A DNA stretch of 64,000 bases. Source: Sipunculus nudus. Lineage: Eukaryota > Annelida > Sipuncula > Golfingiida > Sipunculidae. The stretch spans positions 29,140,008 to 29,204,007 of the forward strand of contig CM049313.1 in the NCBI GenBank assembly GCA_026874595.1, in the 5' to 3' direction. The translations under genes and the position numbers were made by a program. The notes beneath the pieces are model-generated. The model did no database searches. It was not told where the DNA came from and saw nothing but the letters and a program-made list of their open reading frames with translations. Shown piece after piece: positions 1 through 13,607 of this stretch (position 1 is its first letter; every line of letters begins with the position of its first letter).

Positions 1-39
1 CTGATAATTAATTTAAAAAATGAGTGGGGCAATTATTAG

Positions 40-70
<31 letters not shown>
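40..70. repeat. (TA)n microsatellite
   Basis: An uninterrupted TA dinucleotide run directly precedes the TTAA that opens the next element. Confidence 0.95.
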
Positions 71-72
<2 letters not shown>

Positions 73-74
<2 letters not shown>

Positions 75-2002
75 AAGGTCTAATCATCGTCAAACAACCT
101 TGGATTAATTTAGCTTTAGAATTCATATTAATAATAATTTTAGACACAGTGATGTATATATATTTAGAATCCTCAGAAAATTCTCTATCAGATGAGGTAT
201 ATTTAAAAAGTGTAACAGTGTCAACTTTGAAAATTTAAAACTTGAAATGATTTAAAATAATTTTTTTTAATTGGATATGTCTCAAAATTGGCATAGGGTA
301 TGCGTGTGGAAATAGTAACATTTGAAACTACATAAAAATATCTCTAGGCGTTTTTTTGGTTATATATTTAGTCTTTTTTCATAATGAAATTTAAATTTTT
401 TAAAAATGTGTGATGTTTACAATACTTATTTTGTTTAAATAACGTATTTCTACTATACTAAAAACGATATAGGAAAAAGAAAAAATCGCATTTTAGAATA
501 CTTGTTGATTTACCTATATTCAAAATTTGAAGACTCTATATTTGATGGTTTTTGAGAAATATCACTCTGAAGACCGTACGGTCTCCTGAAATACTGTTTT
601 TTAGAAAACGGCCAAAAACTGTTTGGGAAGAGAGATTTCGTTTTGAGTGGAAAACAGGGATATGAGCGCAAGTGACAGTTGTATTTTTTCACTAAATGTT
701 CCGATGAGAATCGGTTTCAATATATAAATTATAAAATTTAATGGTTTATCAATGTTAAAAAAGGGATGTTGTTAGGCATCATGACAACTGGAGAACTGTC
801 AAACTAAAGTAGGCGGAGCTTACTGGTCCGAGGGGCCGGTCATCGGTAATCAGGTCATGGGTTACCGCGCCGGGGCACGCGTCAGGTGTGAGGTGACTGA
901 TAAGAACGATCACTCTGTTTACTCTGCGCTCTCATTCAAACTACCATATGCCCTAGTTCAATTAACAACTTGTCTCTCCCTCTCACAATTATATATGAGA
1001 CACTACATAGCTAGCAGCAACACATATCTCATTCGTGCAACGCAGTCCCATATTGCTGCACCACCCTTGGCGTTTATCTACATCCTCCACTAACGATAAA
1101 TTTCCTTCACGGCATATGGCACACACAGCTGCGGTAGCCAACAACATAGCAAGTTGGCCGCACTGCCACAGACGGTAGCTGACTGATTCTGGAACTCCAG
1201 GTTGTACTGATTCCATGTTTTCGTCACTTGACGACTCAGAATCGTCATCTCTGTGTAGTTTCGTTACGGACACAGGAACCTTGTGATCAGCTGTATGTGA
1301 TTGTCTCTCGTTCAAATAGCGAATTTTATCTTCGCTCATTCTACTCTTTTTTCTTCGACCAATGACGTTCAGTTTGAGGATAGTGTATATTATATAAGAA
1401 GGAACGATGTATTCGGTAATTGTTTTGGCGATGTAATGATGGACCCTGGGAGAAAATGTTATATTGTATAGCAGGGTCAGTATTACAGAAATAACAATCG
1501 GTAAATTCATATTTCTGGGTATATTCTTGGTGCTAGGACCATTATTGGGTGACACTAACATATTTTAGGGCAGTGACAAAGACATTATTCGGCGACTGGA
1601 GGAGTACGATGTACAGTTTACTTCTGGGTTAGGCGTATAGGGGGGCGTGTTTGTATTAATTAGTGCCAATTAGTAAGTGCCGGTAATAAAGATTAGCTCT
1701 TTCCCGGCTGACTGACCGCGGCTTCCCCACGCCTGTCAATCAACCATTTGCCTAACGCCACGACCGCATGGTTAACCAATAAGCAACTGACACGCTGCTA
1801 ACTCTCGCCGATCTGACAGTTGGTCCTGTTTGCACCCCACGTGGGGTTGACATCTGAAATAAAATACTTATTTTTCTAACTGATACAATATAACCCCAGG
1901 AACGTGTTTTTGTGAAAAGATAGATATAGCAATCATCTATAAAACCAGATGTTTTTCAGAAAAATGTAATTTTCATGATTTTTGACGATGATTAGACCTT
2001 AA
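73..2002 (-). mobile_element. TTAA-flanked terminal-inverted-repeat DNA transposon, copy 1
   Basis: The sequence GGTCTAATCATCGTCAAA follows a TTAA at 73-76. Its exact reverse complement ends just before a second TTAA at 1999-2002. TTAA target duplications are typical of the piggyBac and Kolobok superfamilies, but these ends do not settle which one. The interior carries a transposase-like fragment on the minus strand (989-1561). About 780-910 and 1560-2000 recur, inverted, near 55110-55250 and 52756-53290, so this is a dispersed family. The interior from 95 to 780 is AT-rich and carries no gene I can see. The element looks defective because no full-length transposase is present. Confidence 0.7.
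989..1561 (-). pseudogene. Transposase-like N-terminal fragment (190 codons open)
   Basis: The frame is open for 190 residues on the minus strand, with an internal Met at residue 18. Residues 18-35 are hydrophobic. A basic patch (RRKKSR, 69-74) and an acidic-serine stretch (105-115) follow. The last third has cysteines at 147, 150, 175 and 180 in the arrangement CxxC, a G-L-S-L-V-E-D turn, then CTNEIC. From memory this resembles the zinc-binding N-terminal region of large transposases common in aquatic invertebrates, sometimes labelled Mutator-like; no search was run. Those proteins run several hundred residues further, so this copy is truncated. The frame closes at 989 and I find no continuation beyond it. 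Its place inside a TTAA-flanked element supports a transposon origin. The alternative is a chance open frame. Confidence 0.4.
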
Positions 2003-2968
2003 GCATACAAAGACCCATATAAGTCTCACAGAAGTATGCGTGCCCCTGTTTCATTGATATTTTATCTGAACATGTCACATTGCAAATGCATACTGAGCTG
2101 CATGTGCTTACTTATAGCTAAACCTTTTTTTAAATATTACAAATTATGAAGGTTAAATAAATTACAGATCTGATTCAGTTGATACAGCAGATTGTCCGGA
2201 ATCCATAGTCTGATGTCATAAAAGTTTCGAAAAGATTGAGCGTGTGCTAAGGATTTTATATTAGGGATTTAGATATTGTATATAATTGTTGTGAGATCAT
2301 CAGTATCAGCATTACCAGAGAGGGGTATCAGTGTATTATCTAAATATGTGGAACATCTATAATAATCAATGTTGCTAAAAACATATGTTGTTCAGGGAAG
2401 AATGTGTTGTACCAGTTCTCACAATAATTTAATAGAATAAACGTATGTCTGGGTGTTAATTTGGAACTAAATGTTAGTGACAGCAACCCCATAATGAACT
2501 CAGCACAGAGGCTCAAGTTACGGACTTGATAACAGGCTGGGTGATAAGCTGTATGCTAGTAGCCAACTGTGCTGGCTGGCCTGGCCCCATTAAAGATTCC
2601 ACACTAAACTGGTAGCCGAGGTATATATTCTGGCCAAGGCCAAAATATACCGGGTATGAACTGGGCCGGGGGTATAACCTGGCCTGAAACAGGTATATAA
2701 TTATTCTATAGCCGGAGACTGCGGATTTTAAGTAGAGCGGGCGCATGAACTTAATTATAACTTACGCAGCGCGCAGGTATAAATTTATTTATATATGAAT
2801 ATTTGTGTGAATCACTCAGAACACCCAATGTTCACGCTTTGCTTTTGAAAGCAAAAACAGACGCAGCTATTGTGCTGTCTGACTTTTGCGAGGTGTCATG
2901 ATAACGGCTATTTCATAATCAAGTCATCAAACTGATGTGGGGGATAATAAGCTATCTTAAAGCATAAC
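2003..2968. other. Intergenic stretch with one hairpin
   Basis: I recognise no gene here. A GGTATAT...GGCC / GGCC...ATATACC hairpin lies near 2621-2651 in a short segment rich in CCTGGCC and GGTATA words. The 77-codon minus-strand frame at 2513-2746 covers this low-complexity segment and is not convincing. Confidence 0.4.
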
Positions 2969-3134
2969 AAGGCCTACAGGCCTAATGCGAACCTGTGCAA
3001 AGTTTGGGAGTATGAATGGAGTTTTTTTTTTAATTTAATATTGATTCTTTTAAATCCTGCATATCTACCTTAGTCATTATGATTTCAGCAAAATGGACAT
3101 TTCGGACCTGCAAGTTTCAGACTAGGACATTTTA

Positions 3135-4190
3135 AAACTAGAATATGGGTAGTCGACCAGCGACTATGTGTATCCGCAGAAATCAGAGTGGGACGGGTGA
3201 AGTGAGGCATGGATTAAGTGGCATGGGGAATAGAGTGAGGTGTGTTGCATATTATAGCTTGGATGTCTGCAGAGTAAACGTGCATGTAGGTGGTGCCACC
3301 TGTCATAAAATCGAGAAAATTGTCCAGGATGTATAAACCTGCAAAATTTCAGGTGGATAAGTCAAACCACTGCTGAGATATGTGATTTTATCCCAAGGCA
3401 GATGAACAGATGGACGGTTTTCATAAGTGGTTGCAGGTGGCACCAGCAGTTTTGCTTATGATGAAGAGCTATGTGAGATCTATACACATGCAAAATTTTG
3501 GCCCAATCGGTCAAACGGTTCCCGATATATGAGCTTGGATGTCTGCAGAGTAAACCTGAATGTAGGTGGCACCACCTGTCATAAATAGAGAAAGCTCTCC
3601 AGGATGTATAAACCTGCTAAATTTCAGGTGGATAAGTCAAACCACTTCTGAGATATGAGTGATTTTATCCCAAGGCAGATGAACAGACGGGTGCTGTGCA
3701 TTAATGGTTGCAGGTGGCGCCACCAGTTTTGCCTATGGTGAAGAGCTATGTGAGATCTATACACAAGCAAAATTTTGGCCCAATCGGTCAAATGGTTCCC
3801 GAGATATGAGCTTGGATGTCTGCAGAGTAAACCTGAATGTAGGTGGCGCCACCTGTCATAAAATCGAGAAAGCTGTCCAGGATGTGTAAACCTGCAAAAT
3901 TTCAGGTGGATAAGTCAAATCACTGCTGAGATATGAGTGATTTTATCCCAAGGCAAATGAACAGATGGACACTGTGCAAAAAATGGTTGCAGGTGGCGCC
4001 ACCATTTTTAGTGTATGTTATAAAGCTATCAAAGGGCTACATTTGTGCTCAATTTTTAGCCTGATCGGTCAAACGGTTCCCGGGTTTATGTGTGGAAACA
4101 GACACACAAATGGACGCTGGGCAGCGAGGAAAGGTCAGAGGTCAACCAAAAATGAGGGTGCAGCAGTTCACATGTGACCTGATGATAAAC
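3135..4190 (+). mobile_element. Family R element, copy 1 (3' truncated)
   Basis: It begins AAACTAGAATATGGGTAGTCG with a short hairpin (GTAGTCG / CGACTA). It continues with ~275-bp internal units, each starting AGCTTGGATGTCTGCAG and carrying AGGTGGCGCCACC palindromes. The last ~150 bp, including the terminal GTATCCGC hairpin present in the copies at 38644 and 55698, is missing. It interrupts family E sequence on both sides. The 61- to 70-codon frames inside it are artefacts of the repeat. Confidence 0.65.
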
Positions 4191-4275
4191 CCAATTCACT
4201 TAAAATGCAAACCAAGTTTTTTCAAACAGTTAAAGATATTGTTCCAATAATCTAGGAATTCTGCATCTAAACATT

Positions 4276-4326
4276 GTCTAGACGTCTAGACACAGCGTCT
4301 AGACGTCTAGACACATTGTCTAGACA
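4276..4326. repeat. GTCTAGAC palindromic minisatellite
   Basis: Five copies of the perfect 8-bp palindrome GTCTAGAC occur, some directly abutted as GTCTAGACGTCTAGAC, separated by ACA-type spacers. A related cluster lies at about 58910-58977 inside the other family E copy, so it is an intrinsic part of that element. Confidence 0.85.
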
Positions 4327-5279
4327 CTCCCCCAGAGCCAGGTCAGTTGCCATGGTGATGTCTTGACCCTACCTGTTTGTACTGAGTGACCTCTTGACTT
4401 GGCTGCTGAAACTCAAATCTTTTTTCAAATACAGAAAGCCTTTTTCAATTGGCTACAATGTTTTTTTAAACAGTATTTACCCAATCTATTCGTATAAAAC
4501 TGGCAGAACCCTACCATAGAATAATTCTTGTAAAGTTTTAACCAATCAGCTTAACAGTTTCATCATAAATCAGTGTATAAGCCAGAAGAGTTTAAAATTA
4601 CATTTTCACTTGTAAAAAACACATCAATGTAGGTGTCGCCGCCAATACCTCAAAATCCGTTATGACATATGTGACAAACATTGGTATAAAATTTGGTGAT
4701 TATAGCTCTAGCCGTTTTTGAGATTTTAATTTTAGTGTGCTTTCTGGACAGATGACTAAGTTCAACTTCCTGTAACTCGGCCAAAAATCTCCAAACTGGA
4801 ACCATTCAAACAAACTTGAGAGAGATTGTTCCATAGATCATTTCTGTGAAATATTGGACAATTTGGCTGAATAGTTTCAGAGAAGAAGATTTTTAAAGGT
4901 TTTTAAGCTTTTTCTCTATAAAATCTAAATTAATGCAGATAACTAATAATAAGCTCCAAGTTTCACATGTAACTAATTCTTACATATAATTTGGAGCTGC
5001 TAGCTCCGACGGTTTCTGACTTACAGCAATGGACGGCGGAAAGCCAGCCCTGGACGGCGGACGGCTGACGGCGGACGGCTGACGTTGGACGGACGACGCT
5101 GCGCCATCGCATAAGCTCACAGGTTCGCTAAAAAATAGAACCATACTTGGCGGAATGCATGTGGATTTGAGGTAGAGGATTTTAGTAGAGATGGAAGAAA
5201 TGCAGCAAAATTTTCTATTCTGGAGAAGTAAAAATATTTTCTGCATAACTGGTTAATGTTCACATATTTTTACAACCCA

Positions 5280-8200
5280 GTTTATTAATTAAAACGACAA
5301 GATTTATATTAATGTCATATTTTAGTTGGCGGTAGCGCAAAAACGGTGCGTTGTACACCTGATCGGACGGGGTTTAATCGAAAGCATTTTAAATGTGCTT
5401 TCCAATGATGTATAGTTTAAATATGATTTTGCCGTCGAAGAATGTTGTACAGACCAGTTCATTATTCAAAACTACACCATTTTTCAAGATTTATATTAAT
5501 GTCGTATTTAAGTGGGCGGTAGCGCAAAAACGGTGCGTTGTACACCTGATCGGACGGGGTTTAATCAATAGCATTTTAAATGTGCATTCCAATTACGTTT
5601 AGTTTATATATGATTTTGCCGTCGAAGGGTGTTGTACAGACCAGTTCATTATTTAAAACTACATCATATTTCAAGATTTATATTAATGTCGTATTTCAGT
5701 GGGCGGTAGCGGAAAAACGGTGCGTTGTACACCTGATCGGACGGGGTTTAATCAATAGCATTTTAAATATGCTTTCCAAGGATGTATAGTTTATATATGA
5801 TTTTCCCGTCGAAAGGTGTTGTACAGACCAGTTCATTATTCAAAACTACACCATTTTTCAAGATTTATATTAATGTCATATTTTAGTGGTCGGTAGCGGA
5901 AAAACGGTCCGTTGTACACCTGATCGGACGGGGTTTAATCAATAGCATTTTAAATGTGCTTTCCAAGGATGTATAGTTTATATATGATTTTGCCGTCGAA
6001 AGGTGTTGTACAGATCAGTTCATTATTCAAAACTACACCATTTTTCAAGATTTATATTAATGTCATATTTCAGTGGGCGGTAGCGCAAAAACGGTGCGTT
6101 GTACACCTGATCGGATGGGGTTTAATCGAAAGCATTTTAAATGTGCTTTCCAATGATGTATAGTTTAAATATGATTTTGACGTCGAAGAATGTTGTACAG
6201 ACCAGTTCATTATTCAAAACTACACCATTTTTCAAGATTTATATTAATGTCGTATTTCAGTGGGCGGTAGCTCAAAAACGGTGCGTTGTACACCTGATCG
6301 GACGGGGTTTAATCAATATCATTTTAAATGTGCATTCCAATTACGTATAGTTTATATATGATTTTGCCGTCGAAGGGTGTTGTACAGACCAGTTCATTAT
6401 TCAAAACTACACCATTTTTCAAGATTTTTATTAAGGTCTTATTTTAGTGGGCGGTAGCGGAAAAACGGCGCGTTGTACACCTGATCGGACGGGGTTTAAT
6501 CAATAGCATTTTAAATGTGCTTTCCAATGATGTATAGTTTATATATGACTTTGCCGTCGAAGGGTGTTCTACAGACCAGTTCATTATTCAAAACTACACC
6601 ATTTTTCAAGATTTATATCAATGTCGTATTTAGTGGGCGGTAGCGCAAAAACGGTGCGTTGTACACCTAAAGGCACGGGGTTTAATCGATAGCATTTTAA
6701 ATGTGCTTTCCAATGATGTATAGTTTATATATGATTTTGCCGTCGAAGGCTGTTGTACAGACCAGTTCATTATTCAAAACTACACCAAATTTCAAGATTT
6801 ATATTAATGTCATATTTTAGTGGTCGGTAGCGGAAAAACGGTCCGTTGTACACCTGATCGGACGGGGTTTAATCAATAGCATTTTAAATGTGCTTTCCAA
6901 GGATGTATAGTTTATATATGATTTTGCCGTCGAAAGGTGTTGTACAGATCAGTTCATTATTCAAAACTACACCATTTTTCAAGATTTATATTTATGTCAT
7001 ATTTCAGTGGGCGGTAGCGCAAAAACGGTGCGTTGTACACCTGATCGGATGGGGTTTAAACGAAAGCATTTTAAATGTGCTTTCCAATGATGTATAGTTT
7101 AAATATGATTTTGACGTCGAAGAATGTTGTACAGACCAGTTCATTATTCAAAACTACACCATTTTTCAAGATTTATATTAATGTCGTATTTCAGTGGGCG
7201 GTAGCTCAAAAACGGTGCGTTGTACACCTGATCGGACGGGGTTTAATCAATATCATTTTAAATGTGCATTCCAATTACGTATAGTTTATATATGATTTTG
7301 CCGTCGAAGGGTGTTGTACAGACCAGTTCATTATTCAAAACTACACCATTTTTCAAGATTTTTATAAAGGTCTTATTTTAGTGGGCGGTAGCGGAAAAAC
7401 GGCGCGTTGTACACCTGATCGGACGGGGTTTAATCAATAGCATTTTAAATGTGCTTTCCAATGATGTATAGTTTATATATGATTTTGCCGTCAAAGGGTG
7501 TTCTACAGACCAGTTCATTATTCAAAACTACACCATTTTTCAAGATTTATATCAATGTCGTATTTAGTGGGCGGTAGCGCAAAAACGGTGCGTTGTACAC
7601 CTAATGGCACGGGGTTTAATCGATAGCATTTTAAATGTGCTTTCCAATGATGTATAGTTTATATATGATTTTGCCGTCGAAGGCTGTTGTACAGACCAGT
7701 TCATTATTCAAAACTACACCATTTTTCAAGATTTATATTAATGTCGTATTTCAATGGGCGGTAGCGCAAAAACGGTGCGTTGTACAACTGATTGGACGGG
7801 GTTTAATCGATAGCATTTTAAATGTGTATTTCAATGATGTATAGTTTATATATGATTTTCCCGTCGAAAGTTGTTGTACAGACCAGTTCATTATTCAAAA
7901 CTACACCATTTTTCAAGATTTATATTAATGTCGTATTGTAGTGGGCGGTAGCGCAGAAACGCTGCGTTGTACACCTAGTCGGACGCGGTTTAATCGATAG
8001 AATTTTAAATGTGCTTTCCAATGATGTATAGTTTATATATGAATTTGCCGTCGAAGGGTGTTGCACAGACCAGTTCATATCAAAACTACACCATTTTTCA
8101 AGATTTATATGAATGTCGTATTTTAGTGAGCGGTAGCGCAAAAACGGTACGTTGTACACATGATCGGATGCAGTTTAATCAATAGCATTTTAAATGTGCT

Positions 8201-11200
8201 TTCTACGGATGTATAGCTTATATATGATTTTGCCGTCGAAAGGTGTTGTACAGATCAGTTCATTATTCAAAACTACACCATTTTTCAAGATTTATATTTA
8301 TGTCATATTTCAGTGGGCGGTAGCGCAAAAACGGTGCGTTGTACACCTGATCGGATGGGGTTTAATCGATAGAATTTTAAATGTGCTTTCCAATGATGTA
8401 TAGTTTATATATGAATTTGCCGTCGAAGGGTGTTGCACAGACCAGTTCATATCAAAACTACACCATTTTTCAAGATTTATATTAATGTCATATTTTAGTG
8501 GTCGGTAGCGGAAAAACGGTCCGTTGTACACCTGATCGGACGGGGTTTAATCAATAGCATTTTAAATGTGCTTTCCAAGGATGTATAGTTTATATATGAT
8601 TTTGCCGTCGAAAGGTGTTGTACAGATCAGTTCATTATTCAAAACTACACCATTTTTCAAGATTTATATTTATGTCATATTTCAGTGGGCGGTAGCGCAA
8701 AAACGGTGCGTTGTACACCTGATCGGATGGGGTTTAAACGAAAGCATTTTAAATGTGCTTTCCAATGATGTATAGTTTAAATATGATTTTGACGTCGAAG
8801 AATGTTGTACAGACCAGTTCATTATTCAAAACTACACCATTTTTCAAGATTTATATTAATGTCGTATTTCAGTGGGCGGTAGCTCAAAAACGGTGCGTTG
8901 TACAACTGATTGGACGGGGTTTAATCGATAGCATTTTAAATGTGTATTTCAATGATGTATAGTTTATATATGATTTTCCCGTCGAAAGTTGTTGTACAGA
9001 CCAGTTCATTATTCAAAACTACACCATTTTTCAAGATTTATATTAATGTCGTATTGTAGTGGGCGGTAGCGCAGAAACGCTGCGTTGTACACCTAGTCGG
9101 ACGCGGTTTAATCGATAGAATTTTAAATGTGCTTTCCAATGATGTATAGTTTATATATGAATTTGCCGTCGAAGGGTGTTGCACAGACCAGTTCATATCA
9201 AAACTACACCATTTTTCAAGATTTATATTAATGTCATATTTTAGTGGTCGGTAGCGGAAAAACGGTCCGTTGTACACCTGATCGGACGGGGTTTAATCAA
9301 TAGCATTTTAAATGTGCTTTCCAAGGATGTATAGTTTATATATGATTTTGCCGTCGAAAGGTGTTGTACAGATCAGTTCATTATTCAAAACTACACCATT
9401 TTTCAAGATTTATATTTATGTCATATTTCAGTGGGCGGTAGCGCAAAAACGGTGCGTTGTACACCTGATCGGATGGGGTTTAAACGAAAGCATTTTAAAT
9501 GTGCTTTCCAATGATGTATAGTTTAAATATGATTTTGACGTCGAAGAATGTTGTACAGACCAGTTCATTATTCAAAACTACACCATTTTTCAAGATTTAT
9601 ATTAATGTCGTATTTCAGTGGGCGGTAGCTCAAAAACGGTGCGTTGTACACCTGATCGGACGGGGTTTAATCAATATCATTTTAAATGTGCATTCCAATT
9701 ACGTATAGTTTATATATGATTTTGCCGTCGAAGGGTGTTGTACAGACCAGTTCATTATTCAAAACTACACCATTTTTCAAGATTTTTATAAAGGTCTTAT
9801 TTTAGTGGGCGGTAGCGGAAAAACGGCGCGTTGTACACCTGATCGGACGGGGTTTAATCAATAGCATTTTAAATGTGCTTTCCAATGATGTATAGTTTAT
9901 ATATGATTTTGCCGTCAAAGGGTGTTCTACAGACCAGTTCATTATTCAAAACTACACCATTTTTCAAGATTTATATCAATGTCGTATTTAGTGGGCGGTA
10001 GCGCAAAAACGGTGCGTTGTACACCTAATGGCACGGGGTTTAATCGATAGCATTTTAAATGTGCTTTCCAATGATGTATAGTTTATATATGATTTTGCCG
10101 TCGAAGGCTGTTGTACAGACCAGTTCATTATTCAAAACTACACCATTTTTCAAGATTTATATTAATGTCGTATTTCAATGGGCGGTAGCGCAAAAACGGT
10201 GCGTTGTACAACTGATTGGACGGGGTTTAATCGATAGCATTTTAAATGTGTATTTCAATGATGTATAGTTTATATATGATTTTCCCGTCGAAAGTTGTTG
10301 TACAGACCAGTTCATTATTCAAAACTACACCATTTTTCAAGATTTATATTAATGTCGTATTGTAGTGGGCGGTAGCGCAGAAACGCTGCGTTGTACACCT
10401 AGTCGGACGCGGTTTAATCGATAGAATTTTAAATGTGCTTTCCAATGATGTATAGTTTATATATGAATTTGCCGTCGAAGGGTGTTGCACAGACCAGTTC
10501 ATATCAAAACTACACCATTTTTCAAGATTTATATGAATGTCGTATTTTAGTGAGCGGTAGCGCAAAAACGGTACGTTGTACACATGATCGGATGCAGTTT
10601 AATCAATAGCATTTTAAATGTGCTTTCTACGGATGTATAGCTTATATATGATTTTGCCGTCGAAAGGTGTTGTACAGACCAGTTCATTATTCAAAACTAC
10701 ACCATTTTTCAAGATTTATATTAATGTCATACTTCAGTGGGCGGTAGCGCAAAAACGGTGCGCTGTACACCTGATCGGACGGGGTTTAATCGAAAGTATT
10801 TTAAATGTGCTTTCCAATGATGTATAGTTTAAATATGATTTTGCCGTCGAAGGGTGTTGTACAGACCAGTTCATTATATTAATCTCGTATTTCAGTTGGC
10901 GGTAGCGCAAAAACGGTGCGTTCTACACCTGATCGGACGGAGTTTAATCGATAGCATTTTACATGTGCTTTCCAATGATGTATACTTTATATATGATTTT
11001 GCCGTCGAAAGGTGTTGTACAGACCAGTTCATTATTCAAAACTACACCATTTTTCAAGATTTATATTAATGTCGTAATTCAGTGGGCGATAGCGCAAAAA
11101 CGGTGCGTTGTACACCTAATGGCACGGGGTTTAATCGATAGCATTTTAAATGTGCTTTCCAATGATGTATAGTTTATATATGATTTTGCCGTCGAAGGGT

Positions 11201-12232
11201 GTTGTACAGACCAGTTCATTATTCAAAACTACACCAAATTTCAAGATTTATATTAATGTCGTATTTTAGTGGGCGGTAGTTTAAAAACGGTACGTTGTAC
11301 ACCTGATCGGATGCAGTTTCATTAATAACATTTTAAATGTGCTTTCCAATGATGTATAGTTTATATATGATTTTGCCGTCGAAGGGTGTTGTACAGACCA
11401 GTTCATTTTTCAAAACAACACCATTTTTCAAGATTTATATTAATGTCGTAATTTAGTGGGCGGTACTGGAAACACGGTGCGTTGTACACCTAATGGGACG
11501 GGGTTTTATCAGAAGCATTTTAAATGTGCTTTTCTATGATGTATAGTTTATAAATGATTTTGCCGTCGAAGGGTGTTGTACAGACCAGTTCATTATTCAA
11601 AACTACACAATTTTTCAAGATTTATATTAATGTCCTATTTTAGTGGGCGGTAGCGCAAAAACGGTGCGTTGTACACCTGGTCGGACGCGGTTTAATCGAT
11701 AGAATTTTAAATGTGCTTTCCAATGATGTATAGTTTATATATGAATTTGCCGTCGAAAGGTGTTGCACAGACCAGTTCATATCAAAACTACACCATTTTT
11801 CAAGATTTATATTAATGTCGTATTTTAGTGGGTGGTAGCGGAAAAACGGCGCGTTCTACACCTGATCGTACGGGTTTTAATCAATAGCATTTTAAATGTG
11901 CATTTCAATGATGTACAGTTTATATATGATTTTGTCGTCGAAGGGTGTTGTACAGACCAGTTCATTATTCAAAACTACACCATTTTTCAAGATTTATATT
12001 AATGTCGTATTTTAGTGCTCGGTAGCGGAAAAACGGCGCGTTGTACACATGATAGGCCGGGGTTTAATCGATAGCATTTTAAATGTGCTTTCTAATGATG
12101 TATAGTTTATATATGATTTTGCCGTCGAAGGGTGTTGTACAGACCATTATTCAAAACTACACCATTTTTCAAGAATTATATTAATGTCGTATTTTAGTGA
12201 GCGGTAGCGCAAAAACGGTACGTTGTACACTA
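5280..12232 (+). repeat. 187-bp satellite array, about 37 monomers
   Basis: Monomers of about 187 bp run head to tail. Each carries GTTGTACAGACCAGTTCATT, the core GTGGGCGGTAGCGCAAAAAC and TTTAATCGATAGCATTTTAAA. Variants are shared in blocks: 6800-8253 matches 9224-10677 closely at a 2424-bp offset (13 units), and 8566-8960 resembles 9312-9700 at 746 bp (4 units). This indicates recent unequal exchange. Each monomer leaves a 69-codon frame open on the plus strand and some leave 73-79 codons open on the minus strand. The frames just track monomer sequence, lack any recognisable domain and are often broken, so I do not call genes. Single monomers recur at 12797-12925 and, inverted, at 41471-41612. 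Confidence 0.97.
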
Positions 12233-12796
12233 GCCCATAAGAATGAACTTCTCAATTGCTTTTTTTCAGTGACTGACGGATTGTGGAGTCCATAGATTGC
12301 ACCTGCAGTTAACTGTGATTATAACACTCCATACACAACTGTGAGATTTAACATATATCTATTGTTTAATGTTCAGTACATCTATGTGTATTGTATATTT
12401 GACCACTAGAAAACATTACTGCTCTGTTCTCAGTCCTATTTTGCACCAAGGAAATAAAAATATGAACATAACAGTACAGAAGCCTAAAGCCTTATACAGG
12501 ACTGCCACCAAATGCAAGATGTCTACCGAGGCTGTTAATGCTTCAATTCTCTCTGGACAAATACTATCAGTTGTTGATGTTATAGGTGCTTCATGCTTTC
12601 CAGACTGGTTATTTTTTATTACAGGCCTTTCGACATACAACATTATGTGATCATTGGTTTGCTAAAACCATAGGAAATATTTTTATTTAATTTTCTTTCT
12701 AAGAGTAACAGATCGTATCGTGCTATAACCCCAGTTAGCCCTTTGGTGGGCCGGCGACGCAACAGAAACCTGAAAACTGTTGCGTCGACGTCGGCG
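12233..12796. other. Unique-looking spacer after the satellite
   Basis: No recognised feature is present. Overlapping frames of 93 codons (12369-12650, plus) and 75 codons (12416-12643, minus) cover the same bases. Neither resembles a family I know, and both may be chance. A short GC-rich segment, 12745-12790, contains GTTGCGTCGACGTCGGCGG. Confidence 0.3.
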
Positions 12797-13160
12797 GCTA
12801 GTTGTACACCTGATCGGACGGGGTTTAATCAATAGCATTTTAAATGTGCTTTCCAATGATGTATAGTTTATATTTGATTTTGCCGTCGAAGGGTGTTGTA
12901 CAGCCCCAGTTCATTATTCAAAAGGACCATTTGTAAAGTTTATAGACATCAGGTTGTCGTACTCTGATTGGTTGCAGATCGAAAGCGAGGCACTTTCCCG
13001 TCCGCACTAGAGAGAAACAGCACCTATCAGAGCAATGACGGTGTTGGATTGACAAGTGATCTATTGGGAATCCCCTGTTGCACCTTTGTAAATAACAGAA
13101 GTCCAAGCGCTTTCTCGGAGCATTGTCCCTGAAAAATGAACTGTGAACCCGGTGCCAGGT
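12797..13160 (+). repeat. Solitary satellite monomer joined to a shared tail
   Basis: 12797-12925 is one monomer of the 187-bp satellite, in the same orientation as the array. It is followed by unrelated sequence and then by a tail (about 13048-13150) that runs from TTGACAAGTGATCT to CCTGAAAAATGAACTG. The same tail occurs at 41615-41725 beside another monomer. The tail ends in a GTGAACC / GGTTCAC hairpin at 13144-13165. A monomer plus a constant flank suggests a mobile element that carries the satellite. Confidence 0.7.
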
Positions 13161-13165
13161 TCACT

Positions 13166-13607
13166 GACGTTAAACTCAGTCTGTTTTGTAACATTCATGA
13201 TGCTGGTTTTTTTTATAATATATTATATTGATATTTTATTTCATTTTGTATAACAAGATTATTTTAACTCATCAATATTTTACGCTGTTACCGCATTTTA
13301 TGTTGGCGGAAACATGAAAAAAAGGTTTTGATAATATTTTATACATGTGCCCCTATAAAAATCACCCTGATTATATCATAGAGACTTAAACAGAAAATTA
13401 GACAGAACCAAAAAACGTCCAGTTAATGTTTTTACAAGTTGTTTCGAACAAAATATTTTATTTTTAATGTATAAATTGAAAAACCTTTCCCCCTCCACTG
13501 ACCAAAAAATTTCATCAGGATTATGAATCTCTTAGACTCTTATCTATTGTGTAATACTTTTTATGCCAAATTATATTTTACATTTCATGGTCCGGTTGCA
13601 CACATTG

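Larger units (their letters stand above)
2969..5130 (-). mobile_element. Family E mobile element, copy 1 (contains a nested R element)
   Basis: Read on the minus strand, it opens at 5130 with AGCGAACCTGTGAGCTTATG. It closes near 2969 with GCACAGGTTCGCATTA, the palindrome AGGCCTGTAGGCCT and TTG. The shared GCGAACCTGTG core is inverted at the two ends. Behind the 5' end is a GC-richer head of GACGG/CCGTC repeats (about 5020-5100), and further in lies the GTCTAGAC palindrome cluster at 4276-4326. A second copy at 58149-59530 aligns along most of its length without the R insertion, which shows that R entered this copy later. No coding capacity is visible. Confidence 0.65.

Noticed and set aside
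5393-11172. A dozen or more plus-strand frames of 69 codons beginning MCF..MYSLYMIL, as a possible gene family
   Set aside because: They coincide with the 187-bp monomer, are shifted or broken in other monomers, and the minus strand is equally open. This is what a 187-bp satellite yields by chance.
5280-12232. CRISPR-like or protein-repeat array
   Set aside because: Units are long, directly abutting and without spacers; this is a eukaryotic satellite.
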